28,248 nt of DNA from the IMG/VR virus record IMGVR_UViG_3300013114_000324, positions 1-28,248 of that record. The stretch is one strand, 5' to 3'. The position numbers were made by a program, and so were the translations under genes. The stretch comes from a virus. The notes beneath the pieces are model-generated. The model saw only the letters and a list, made by a program, of their open reading frames with translations, had not been told where the DNA came from and did no database searches. This document shows, piece by piece, positions 21,040 through 27,894 of the stretch (its first letter is position 1; each line of letters begins with the position of its first letter).

Positions 21040-21044
21040 TTGAC

Positions 21045-21059
21045 ATGGCGGTAACATAG
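21045..21059 (+). other. Four-codon leader ORF (M-A-V-T-stop)
   Basis: ATG GCG GTA ACA TAG starts exactly at the predicted +1 of the GTTAAATA promoter. It could be a minimal leaderless upstream ORF or chance. A 5-bp hairpin (21084-21101) just downstream partly covers the GGAGG of the next gene. Confidence 0.35.
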
Positions 21060-21111
21060 CTATATATTAATCATAATCGACTACCATTTTATTAATAATG
21101 GAGGACGATTT

Positions 21112-21645
21112 ATGCGTGTTACTGAAGTAAAAGATTTCTTTCCTCAAGAAATTCTTGATAAAATCTTATCGATTGCAAACAATAATGAATTTGTGGATAT
21201 AAATTATTCTGTTGCGAGTGGTATTCGTAAAAAATTAGATCTTTGGGATTTAGATGTTAAACAAGATATTGAGAAATTTTGTGATTCTGTTATAAAAACC
21301 GCAGTTGATCACCCTGTTATTATTAATAATGCCTTTTTGTGGAAGGATGAACCAGGATTCTCTATGAGTAATCATGTTGATAATTATAAAGTTCATCTTG
21401 CAATACAAATTTATTTAAATGATAATGATAATTTTGGAACTATATTTAAAATGGATGGTTCAGACAAAATAATAAAATATGGTTTAAATAGGGGTTATAT
21501 TAATCATAATTATCTTGAACCAAGAATTGTTCATTCGGTTCCCAAATGTAATTATAAAAGATTAAGTCTTTATATTATGTACGCTAAAACCGATAAAGAT
21601 GGTAATCCAATAGTTTTAGAAAATGAACAAGCTAATATGAAATAA
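21112..21645 (+). CDS. 2-oxoglutarate/Fe(II) oxygenase (prolyl-4-hydroxylase-like)
   Basis: The 177-residue protein has the P4H-like double-stranded beta-helix. HVDNY gives H88 and D90, RIVHSVP gives H141, and KRLSLYIMY gives R150 for 2-oxoglutarate. AIQIYLND and the N-terminal FFPQEILDKIL helix also fit the family. Such oxygenases are widespread in marine T4-like phages and may hydroxylate virion or host proteins. GGAGG lies 7 nt before the ATG. Upstream and downstream intergenic regions share a 28-nt repeat, so the gene looks like an inserted cassette. Confidence 0.85.
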   Translation: MRVTEVKDFFPQEILDKILSIANNNEFVDINYSVASGIRKKLDLWDLDVKQDIEKFCDSVIKTAVDHPVIINNAFLWKDEPGFSMSNHVDNYKVHLAIQIYLNDNDNFGTIFKMDGSDKIIKYGLNRGYINHNYLEPRIVHSVPKCNYKRLSLYIMYAKTDKDGNPIVLENEQANMK

Positions 21646-21670
21646 TAGTGGATAATTTACAGCAGTAATA
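21643..21670 (+). repeat. Copy 2 of the 28-nt intergenic repeat
   Basis: TAATAGTGGATAATTTACAG followed by CAGTAATA begins on the last bases of the oxygenase gene. It is followed 29 nt later by the TTTAAATA promoter of the next gene. Confidence 0.75.
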
Positions 21671-21699
21671 TAGTAGTGCTTTAATCATTAAAACATCAC

Positions 21700-21707
21700 T
21701 TTAAATA
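21700..21707 (+). promoter_or_regulatory. Late-promoter-like octamer, TTTAAATA
   Basis: TTTAAATA ends 5 nt before the ATG at 21713, with no ribosome binding site between. Confidence 0.6.
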
Positions 21708-21712
21708 TTGGC

Positions 21713-22084
21713 ATGAGTAAACAAACAAGTATGACAGTTAGTGATTCATCAATGATAACTATCCCAGTTCGTAATTTGATAGCATTGTTCGTCTTTGTAG
21801 GTCTTGCTATTACTGGTTATTTTAATGTAACAGGACGTATTACGTTTTTAGAGCATAATCTAGCAATTCAAGATGTCCATGTTAAAGCAAATAATGAATT
21901 TCGTGTTAAATGGCCTCGTGGTGAATTGGGTTCATTACCTGATGATGCTGAACAGAATATGAGATTAAATCATCTAGAGAACGAATTAAAAGAAATTCAA
22001 GAAAATATTAAAATTTATAAACAAGTAAGTGAAGAAGTTAATCTGCGTGAACAAATGAACGCAATTGAAGTTAAATCAAATTGA
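21713..22084 (+). CDS. Single-span membrane protein with coiled-coil tail
   Basis: This 123-residue protein has a polar N-terminus, one membrane helix (about 20-41, LIALFVFVGLAITGYF), and a C-terminal part with a helix (about 85-115, RLNHLENELKEIQENIKIYKQ) likely to form a coiled coil. Its layout resembles small phage membrane proteins such as spanin-like or holin-associated proteins, but there is no specific motif. It is followed by a periplasmic thioredoxin-like gene with a single base between them, suggesting joint periplasmic or membrane work. Confidence 0.6.
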   Translation: MSKQTSMTVSDSSMITIPVRNLIALFVFVGLAITGYFNVTGRITFLEHNLAIQDVHVKANNEFRVKWPRGELGSLPDDAEQNMRLNHLENELKEIQENIKIYKQVSEEVNLREQMNAIEVKSN

Positions 22085-22085
22085 T

Positions 22086-22517
22086 ATGAAAAAGTTCCTA
22101 TTTGTATTGCTATTATTAGTGGCTATGCCCGCACAAGCATTGGAATTGTTAGTAGTTACTGCTAACTGGTGCCCTGTTTGTGCTCGTTGGATAGACGAAA
22201 TTCCAGAGTTTTATGATGATATTGATTTACCAATGATAAAAATAGACATCACTAATGGTATTATTGCAAATCAAGAATATTTAGAGCATTATTGGGAAGG
22301 CAATATAAAGAGATTATATGCTGTTCCTACGTTTATTATATGGGATGAAGTTAATAAACGCGAACTAGTACGTTGGGCAGGTTATCAAAGTGAAGAACAT
22401 TGGTATGAAATGCTAGAACGTGCTAAATTAAAAGCAGATATTAGCATAATAGACTGTGAAGCGGTCGGCCACTGCGAAAGTTTTAATCTCGGTCCCATAC
22501 CACAAAACCAACCATAA
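22086..22517 (+). CDS. Secreted thioredoxin-like protein
   Basis: I chose the ATG at 22086 because it opens a signal peptide: MKKF, a hydrophobic core and an AQA cleavage site after residue 18. The mature part begins with a thioredoxin beta strand, LLVVTANW, and the CPVC active site (C29-C32). It has AVPTF with the cis-Pro, and WAGYQSEEHW. Two more Cys near the C-terminus (DCEAVGHC) may form an accessory disulfide. It should act in the periplasm on disulfides, perhaps of host envelope proteins or phage lysis or tail proteins. Phages commonly carry cytosolic thioredoxins; an exported one is less usual. Confidence 0.82.
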   Translation: MKKFLFVLLLLVAMPAQALELLVVTANWCPVCARWIDEIPEFYDDIDLPMIKIDITNGIIANQEYLEHYWEGNIKRLYAVPTFIIWDEVNKRELVRWAGYQSEEHWYEMLERAKLKADISIIDCEAVGHCESFNLGPIPQNQP

Positions 22518-22530
22518 GACTAAATCCTAC

Positions 22531-22538
22531 ACTAAATA
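22531..22538 (+). promoter_or_regulatory. Late-promoter-like octamer, ACTAAATA
   Basis: ACTAAATA ends 5 nt before the ATG at 22544, with no ribosome binding site between. Confidence 0.6.
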
Positions 22539-22543
22539 TCTAT

Positions 22544-22897
22544 ATGGATATCTATCATGTTTGGTGTGATATCGAAGGTGATATTACCGATAAAGAATGG
22601 GCACATAACCTTCGAGAATTTTTAAAATCACTCAAAGAAGAACACAAAATCGAGTCTTATCGTATTACTCGGTGTAAATTAGGCTTTCGTAGTATACAAG
22701 ATTTGCCTGAATGGCATATTATGATTGAAACAAAAGACATGTCTCAATTAGAAAATGCTTTTCAGAGAGTCGCTAAAGTAGAACATCATGCATTAGACGA
22801 AATAGAAAGTCAACTTAAAACAAAGCATCATGCCTTTAATCAGCATGTTGCAGACAATATACAACACGCATTATTCAGAGATTGGCCTGATGAGTGA
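22544..22897 (+). CDS. Hypothetical protein (ferredoxin-like fold suggested)
   Basis: The 117-residue protein begins MDIYHVWCDIEGDITDKEW. It alternates strands and helices in a beta-alpha-beta pattern (NLREFLKSL; SYRITRCKLGF; WHIMIETKD) and ends in a His-rich helical tail. This fits a small dimeric alpha/beta (ferredoxin-like) protein, but no function can be assigned. Its predicted mRNA starts on the ATG, and the end overlaps the next gene by 8 nt. Confidence 0.6.
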   Translation: MDIYHVWCDIEGDITDKEWAHNLREFLKSLKEEHKIESYRITRCKLGFRSIQDLPEWHIMIETKDMSQLENAFQRVAKVEHHALDEIESQLKTKHHAFNQHVADNIQHALFRDWPDE

Positions 22898-23165
22898 CGA
22901 TAATGTTATTGACTTTGAAGGGAAGAAAGCAGACAGAATTCCGTTAAAGGAAATTATTGAAACTGACTTTCACGGCAAAGGAGATGACATTTTCAATGAT
23001 GAAACAACTCGCGTAATATCCGAAGTTTGGTTGTGGGATACGTTAGCTTTATTAGATGAGCACGGTATCGATACTACAAATAATGATTTCAACCATGACT
23101 TAACAATTATACTTCAATTAATAGATACACTAATATATCGATACAAGGATAAAAAGCATGATTAA
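22890..23165 (+). CDS. Hypothetical small protein
   Basis: I chose the ATG at 22890, overlapping the end of the preceding gene. The 91-residue product starts MSDDNVIDFEGKKADRIP and has a helical C-terminal half (EVWLWDTLALLDEHGID, then LTIILQLIDTLIYRYKD). A VIDFEGKKA start is common in uncharacterised phage and bacterial proteins. The end overlaps the SbmA-like gene by 8 nt. Confidence 0.55.
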   Translation: MSDDNVIDFEGKKADRIPLKEIIETDFHGKGDDIFNDETTRVISEVWLWDTLALLDEHGIDTTNNDFNHDLTIILQLIDTLIYRYKDKKHD

Positions 23166-24192
23166 GGCATTTTTTAGAAGTAAAAAATGGGCCTTATGGG
23201 CATATGGTGGTGGGGGATTATTAGTTTTATCATTGTGGGTACAAGTACAAATAACTGTAGCAATAAACAAATGGTACGGTGGCTTTTATAACTTACTACA
23301 AACATCGGGTACATACAAAGACAACTCAGCAGAAGGTATTGCACTATTTTACGACAAGTTACTCAGTTTTGATTATTGGCTTAATGGCTTTGAAGGCGAG
23401 CCGTCATTCGCAGTTTTAGCGTTCCCATATGTTATTTTGGCGGTGCTAACTGGATGGTTTACCCGTATATATGGATTGCGTTGGCGACAAGCAATGACAT
23501 TTGATTATATTCCGCGTTGGCGCACAGTTAAAGAAGAAATAGAAGGTGCGTCTCAACGTATTCAAGAAGACTGCAACCGGTTTGCACGAATTGTAGAATC
23601 ATTGGGACTCCAAGTAGTAAGAGCAATTATGACACTTGTAGCATTTATTCCAGTATTGTGGGGATTAAGTGAGCACGTTGCTATTCCATTCTTTAGTGAT
23701 ATACCCGGCTCATTAGTTTGGACTGCGTTAACAGTATCGGTTGGTGGTATAATTATTTCATGGTTTGTGGGTTGGAAACTGCCTGGACTTGAATACAATA
23801 ACCAAAAAGTAGAAGCGGCATTTAGAAAAGACCTTGTATTAGGTGAGGATGACAAAGTAAATTATGCACAGCCAGAAACACTGTGGAGTTTATTTACTGG
23901 CATACGTTTTAACTATCAGAGACTATATCTTCATTATGGATATTTTGATACGTGGATGATTATGTATGATCAATTTATGATTATTGTTCCATACTTAATA
24001 GTAGGCCCGGGTTTGTTTACTGGTGCAATATTGTTAGGTGTAGTAGTACAAGTATCTAATGCATTCCAGAAAGTACATGGTGGATTTGCATTGTTCTTAC
24101 ATAACTGGACTACAATTACAGAACTAAGAAGCATATGGAAACGTTTGCATGAATTCGAACGAAACCTTGACAAATACGCTACGATCGCATAG
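23158..24192 (+). CDS. sbmA: SbmA/BacA-like peptide transporter
   Basis: This 344-residue inner membrane protein matches the SbmA/BacA family. It has WVQVQITVAINKWYGGFYNLLQ in the first helix region, TRIYGLRWRQAMTFDYIPRW, the family hallmark EGASQRIQEDCNRFARI, and the LEYNNQKVEAAFRKDLV loop. The ABC-like nucleotide domain is absent, as expected; SbmA uses the proton gradient to import peptides, including antimicrobial microcins and bleomycin-like drugs. Cellular SbmA is about 400 residues, so this is slightly short. A phage copy may import peptides as a nutrient source, or alter sensitivity to peptides made by competitors. The end overlaps the next ORF by 44 nt. Confidence 0.88.
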   Translation: MIKAFFRSKKWALWAYGGGGLLVLSLWVQVQITVAINKWYGGFYNLLQTSGTYKDNSAEGIALFYDKLLSFDYWLNGFEGEPSFAVLAFPYVILAVLTGWFTRIYGLRWRQAMTFDYIPRWRTVKEEIEGASQRIQEDCNRFARIVESLGLQVVRAIMTLVAFIPVLWGLSEHVAIPFFSDIPGSLVWTALTVSVGGIIISWFVGWKLPGLEYNNQKVEAAFRKDLVLGEDDKVNYAQPETLWSLFTGIRFNYQRLYLHYGYFDTWMIMYDQFMIIVPYLIVGPGLFTGAILLGVVVQVSNAFQKVHGGFALFLHNWTTITELRSIWKRLHEFERNLDKYATIA

Positions 24193-24757
24193 TATAGATA
24201 AATTAACAAGCAAGTATCCAAATGCTAATTGGGAAAATGTTTTTAGTAAAGGACAGTTAGAAAGTAAATCATGGCTTGTTGATAAATTACTACACTGGGA
24301 TGTGGATTTAGGCATTGTGTATATATGTGGTGGTTGGTATGGCCAATTGGCTTCTATGCTGTTTATTAGTAAACTTCCTATTATTAGAATTTATTCGTAT
24401 GACATAGATTCATTTTGCACCCAAATAGCAAATGATATGAATTCTTTCAAATACGTTAATAGGTTTATGGCAATAACAGAAGATATACATAATTTAGACT
24501 ACAATAAGTGTGATACTATTATTAATACATCCTGTGAACATATAAAAAACTTTAGTGATTGGTATGATAATATTCCAGATAACAAATTATTAGTATTGCA
24601 AAGTAATAATTTTAATGAATTAGAAGAACATGTTAATTGTGTTGATAGTTTAGAGGAATTTAAACAACAATGTTATATAAGTAATCTCTTATACGGTGGG
24701 GAGTTGGATATTAATGTTGCAGGATATACTCGTTATATGTTAATAGGTAGAAAATGA
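24149..24757 (+). CDS. Methyltransferase-like protein
   Basis: The 202-residue protein resembles a class I SAM-dependent methyltransferase. VYICGGWYGQLASML stands in for motif I (GxGxG degenerated to GGWYG), IRIYSYDID for motif II with an Asp at strand 2, and CDTIINTSCEHI for motif IV. A paralogue lies at the right end of the window (INTSSEHM, HINCSDSKEEF). The ATG at 24149 gives a 44-nt overlap with sbmA; TTG at 24167 is an alternative start. It heads a run with a glycosyltransferase-like and an ATP-grasp gene, so it may modify a sugar or small molecule. Confidence 0.6.
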   Translation: MNSNETLTNTLRSHSIDKLTSKYPNANWENVFSKGQLESKSWLVDKLLHWDVDLGIVYICGGWYGQLASMLFISKLPIIRIYSYDIDSFCTQIANDMNSFKYVNRFMAITEDIHNLDYNKCDTIINTSCEHIKNFSDWYDNIPDNKLLVLQSNNFNELEEHVNCVDSLEEFKQQCYISNLLYGGELDINVAGYTRYMLIGRK

Positions 24758-24758
24758 A

Positions 24759-25496
24759 TTGGATATTATTTTCATTTCTTATAAAGAACCCAATGCTGAA
24801 GTAAATTATCAAGATTTGTTAAGTAAATTTCCTCATGCTAAAAGGGTTCATGGAGTAAGAGGGATTTATGAGGCATATTATAAAGCATCTAAATTAAATG
24901 AGTCTGATTGCTTTATTACTGTAGATGGTGATACAGTGGTTTGGGATAATTTAAAAGATATAGAGTTTAATTTTACTAATGATAATCAATTAATTAGATA
25001 TCCTACAAAAAATAGTATATTAGGTGCTACAGATGCAAGTGGATCTATAAAATGTTGGACTAAAAATACATTTAACTATATAACAAAAGATAACTTTAAT
25101 AAAAATTTAGAATGGTATAGATGTGATAATATTGAACAAACTGATGGAAATGTTTGTGTTGGTGAAACTGTCATTAATAGTTCTACATATCAAGCATTTT
25201 GTGCAGGGTTTAGAGAAGCATTTAAAACACATTCGTTGTTTGGTGAACCTAGAATAAATTATACACTTTCATGGTGTATAAAACGAGAAGTAAAAAATGG
25301 AAAATCTTGTGCGTTTGGAGCAAGACTTGGCTTTTTATATGCTATAGATAATAAAATTAGTCTTCAAGACGTTAATGATTTTAAATTTTTAGAAGAGTTA
25401 TTTACAAATTCTAATATTGAAAACTATATAGATGTAACTAATGAATTAAAAGAAAAATTATATCAAAAACAGTATAAAATAAAAATTACTATATGA
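24759..25496 (+). CDS. Glycosyltransferase-like protein (GT-A type)
   Basis: The 245-residue protein starts MDIIFISYKEPNAEVNY, the beginning of a GT-A Rossmann-like domain, and has CFITVDGDTVVWD, whose DGD fits the DXD metal and nucleotide-sugar site. Later HSLFGEPRINY and FGARLGFLY fit acceptor-side motifs. No ATG is available in frame near the front; the TTG at 24759 follows the upstream stop by one base, so translation is probably coupled. The substrate is unknown. It is followed, overlapping by 4 nt, by an ATP-grasp gene. Confidence 0.62.
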   Translation: MDIIFISYKEPNAEVNYQDLLSKFPHAKRVHGVRGIYEAYYKASKLNESDCFITVDGDTVVWDNLKDIEFNFTNDNQLIRYPTKNSILGATDASGSIKCWTKNTFNYITKDNFNKNLEWYRCDNIEQTDGNVCVGETVINSSTYQAFCAGFREAFKTHSLFGEPRINYTLSWCIKREVKNGKSCAFGARLGFLYAIDNKISLQDVNDFKFLEELFTNSNIENYIDVTNELKEKLYQKQYKIKITI

Positions 25497-26728
25497 ACAT
25501 ATTATTATTGTGCCATAGTAGAGGTTGGAATAAATGTACTGGTATGATTAAAGGGTTAAAACTTTTAAATCATAGAGTATTTCTTGTGTCAGATCATTAT
25601 TGGCCAGATCAAATTGAAAGTTTTGAAATATATAGGGCGGAGTTGTTTATAAACTCGACATATGATATTAAACAAATTCTATTAGATGTAAAAGAAGTAG
25701 ATGTAGTTTACAGTCTTACTGAAGATCTGTTGCCATTACAATGCAAACTTGAGCAATATTATGGGTTAAGTAATTTATATTATGAAACAGCACAAGTGTT
25801 GTCTGATAAACAAAAGTTTGATAATCATTGTAAAGAAATAGGGTTTGGAGAACTTATACCAGATAGTGTTATACCTGTATGTCATGAAGATTTAGATATA
25901 TTTAAAGATAAAGGAATATTTGTTAAACCTACTGTTGGATCAGGTATGAGATGTTTAACTCCTTATAAAGATTATGAATATACAAGTTTTAAAAATAAAA
26001 ATAGTTTTATGAAAGAGTTAGGGCCAACATTTTTTAAAGATAATAAACAAGGATTTGCCCATCCAGATTTCAATAATATAAGATATCATTTAATGGCACA
26101 AGAATGTTTATCGATTAGTACACAAGTGTTTGGACTTTATACTCGTATTACGAAAAAAGGTATTCCTGAAATAATATTTTGGTTATCAATAAAGTTAGAA
26201 GATAATCAAGTTATTTCGCATCGTAGTATTAATGAAAATGAAGTACCTATTAAATTAGTAGAAATTGCTAAACATTTTTTAAGTACATTTGTTACTTCAT
26301 TAGAAATAAAAGATATGATATTTTCTGGCCCAGACTTTTATATGTATGATGGTAATATAAAAATAATTGATTTAAATCCTCGTCCTGGTGGTGGTATATC
26401 TTTTATGGATCAAATACATGATAATGAATTGTTTTCATCTATATTACAAGATAAGTTTATTCCTTTAAGGAAACATTTTCTATGGACTATTGCTAATATA
26501 AAACCAGGAAAAATTAAAAGTATTAGTGATATATCTCATTTAAAACCTTATATAAGAGATACAAGTTTGCATCAATTAAAACCTGGTTATACGTTGCCTG
26601 AAAATATGTATATACCAAAAGGGATTGAGATTATGTTGTCAACAGATGAAAAAAATGGATCTAGTTTAGATAGTAAACATAGATCCATTTCAGAACAGTT
26701 ACAGGCGTGTATTATATATGAAAATTAA
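25493..26728 (+). CDS. ATP-grasp ligase-like protein
   Basis: The 411-residue protein has an N-terminal Rossmann-like region (ILLLCHSRGWNKCTGMIKGLK). This is followed by the ATP-grasp core: LSDKQKFDNHCKEIGF, GIFVKPTVGSGMRC for the ATP-binding lysine and glycine-rich loop, and KIIDLNPRPGGGISF with the metal-binding Asp and Asn. These enzymes join a carboxylate to an amine or thiol by way of an acyl phosphate; the substrate cannot be read from the sequence. The gene overlaps the glycosyltransferase-like gene, and the two may modify one compound together with the methyltransferase-like gene. Its last 80 bases contain a terminator for the opposite strand. Confidence 0.8.
   Translation: MNILLLCHSRGWNKCTGMIKGLKLLNHRVFLVSDHYWPDQIESFEIYRAELFINSTYDIKQILLDVKEVDVVYSLTEDLLPLQCKLEQYYGLSNLYYETAQVLSDKQKFDNHCKEIGFGELIPDSVIPVCHEDLDIFKDKGIFVKPTVGSGMRCLTPYKDYEYTSFKNKNSFMKELGPTFFKDNKQGFAHPDFNNIRYHLMAQECLSISTQVFGLYTRITKKGIPEIIFWLSIKLEDNQVISHRSINENEVPIKLVEIAKHFLSTFVTSLEIKDMIFSGPDFYMYDGNIKIIDLNPRPGGGISFMDQIHDNELFSSILQDKFIPLRKHFLWTIANIKPGKIKSISDISHLKPYIRDTSLHQLKPGYTLPENMYIPKGIEIMLSTDEKNGSSLDSKHRSISEQLQACIIYEN
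26649..26690 (-). terminator. Intrinsic terminator for the TctC-like gene, inside the ATP-grasp coding end
   Basis: AAATGGATCTA (26653-26663) and TAGATCCATTT (26680-26690) form an 11-bp stem. It is extended inward by GTTTA/TAAAC with one bulged A. Read on the minus strand it is followed by seven T (26655-26649). Confidence 0.8.
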
Positions 26729-27495
26729 TTTGAAAAATTACTAATAGCACTATTAACTTTAGAAGTTATAGCACCACTATTAATTATATATGCCATAGTT
26801 CCACCAAATGCAGTTTCCCATGCTTCTGATTGTACTAGTTTAGCAACAACACTTCGAGCATTGTTTACGGCAGTTTTAGATGCGTTGATAGATACAATAA
26901 CATCAACAAATGCAAAATCTAAATCTCCATTTGCACTAAATGCAAAGCATTTACCATCCGCTTCTACTTTAGCTTGTTTAGTTTGAGTTGTAAAAATAGT
27001 ATCAGTGTCGTTTCCTAGATAACCTCTGGTAGTTGCACCACTTCCGTCATAAGGAACAATAACAAAATTTATATTATTGTCTTTTCCTACCCTATCAAGG
27101 AATTTTTTAACAGGGGGTGATTTCCCCCATGTTGCTATTTTAATTGTTTTACCAGACATGTCTGACATTGAAGTAAAAGTGCGAGAACACATTATTGTTT
27201 CATATGTCATAATACCGATAATTGTATTTTCATTCATTTCTACTGATGGCATAGATGAATCGCCTGGCCACTCTGTACTCCACATAGTAAGTACATTTTT
27301 ATTATTAAAATGACTGGCCGCAACTACAGGATTATTGGCCTGTATAAATTTACTATCAACTTGATTGCCAATCATTGACAATACTGCTTTAAAATCTCCT
27401 GAGTCGCTACCAGCATTTACGATTGTATAACTGTCATCTGCTGTAGCTGAAAAAGAAGTTAAAAGCATAGATAGTGCTACTATAACTTTTTTCAT
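26725..27495 (-). CDS. TctC/Bug-family periplasmic solute-binding protein
   Basis: The 256-residue product has a signal peptide (MKKVIVALSMLL core, ATA cleavage site near residue 19). It then carries a Bug/TctC-type fold: TIVNAGSDSGDF, MSGKTIKIATWGKSPP and the family hallmark VPYDGSGATTRGYLGNDTDTIF, where the glycine-rich segment contacts a carboxylate substrate. In tripartite tricarboxylate transporters this protein delivers the substrate to a TctAB membrane pair, which is not present here, so it would have to work with host permeases or act alone. It is shorter than the usual 300 residues. AAGGAG precedes the ATG, and a terminator follows inside the convergent gene. Phage-encoded binding proteins (PstS) are known; a TctC type is unusual. 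Confidence 0.75.
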   Translation of the reverse strand: MKKVIVALSMLLTSFSATADDSYTIVNAGSDSGDFKAVLSMIGNQVDSKFIQANNPVVAASHFNNKNVLTMWSTEWPGDSSMPSVEMNENTIIGIMTYETIMCSRTFTSMSDMSGKTIKIATWGKSPPVKKFLDRVGKDNNINFVIVPYDGSGATTRGYLGNDTDTIFTTQTKQAKVEADGKCFAFSANGDLDFAFVDVIVSINASKTAVNNARSVVAKLVQSEAWETAFGGTMAYIINSGAITSKVNSAISNFSN

Positions 27496-27571
27496 TGATT
27501 TAACTCCTTGTTGTAATTGATATCAACTAATTTTATTTACTATAATAATAACATATAACATTAATTTCTGG

Positions 27572-27892
27572 TTATGAATTGTTCTTCTTTGGTGGCCACG
27601 GCTCATTGCAATACCACTTCCCATAATTCAAGGTTAATTCATCTCCATCTATTACATCTTTTATTGTTTTTATATGATATCTATTGCCTATTTTAATTAT
27701 CATACAATTAGGCTCATCACTATGATTAAAGAATCCACCTAATGGCGTTCTTATGTCCTCACCATTATCTAATATTATATGACTCATACCAAAGTCTGTA
27801 TCTTTTTTTATATCTTTAGTTGCAAACATTCCCAATCCCTCAATTGATGATTCTTTAATTGTTAAACAATCTGGTAATGGTCTATATAACAT
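27572..27892 (-). CDS. SET-domain protein (putative lysine methyltransferase)
   Basis: The 106-residue product is a minimal SET domain. ESSIEGLGMFATKDI is the SAM-binding GxGxF element, GGFFNHSDEPNC supplies NHSxxPN, and IDGDELTLNYGKWYC supplies GDELTxxYG with the catalytic Tyr. SET enzymes transfer methyl groups from SAM to lysine side chains. All core motifs are present, unlike the divergent copy at 11106-11468. The target is unknown; phage or host proteins such as ribosomal proteins are possible. It starts 2 nt after the stop of the methyltransferase-like gene upstream and is followed by the TctC-like gene on the same strand. Confidence 0.88.
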   Translation of the reverse strand: MLYRPLPDCLTIKESSIEGLGMFATKDIKKDTDFGMSHIILDNGEDIRTPLGGFFNHSDEPNCMIIKIGNRYHIKTIKDVIDGDELTLNYGKWYCNEPWPPKKNNS

Positions 27893-27894
27893 AT

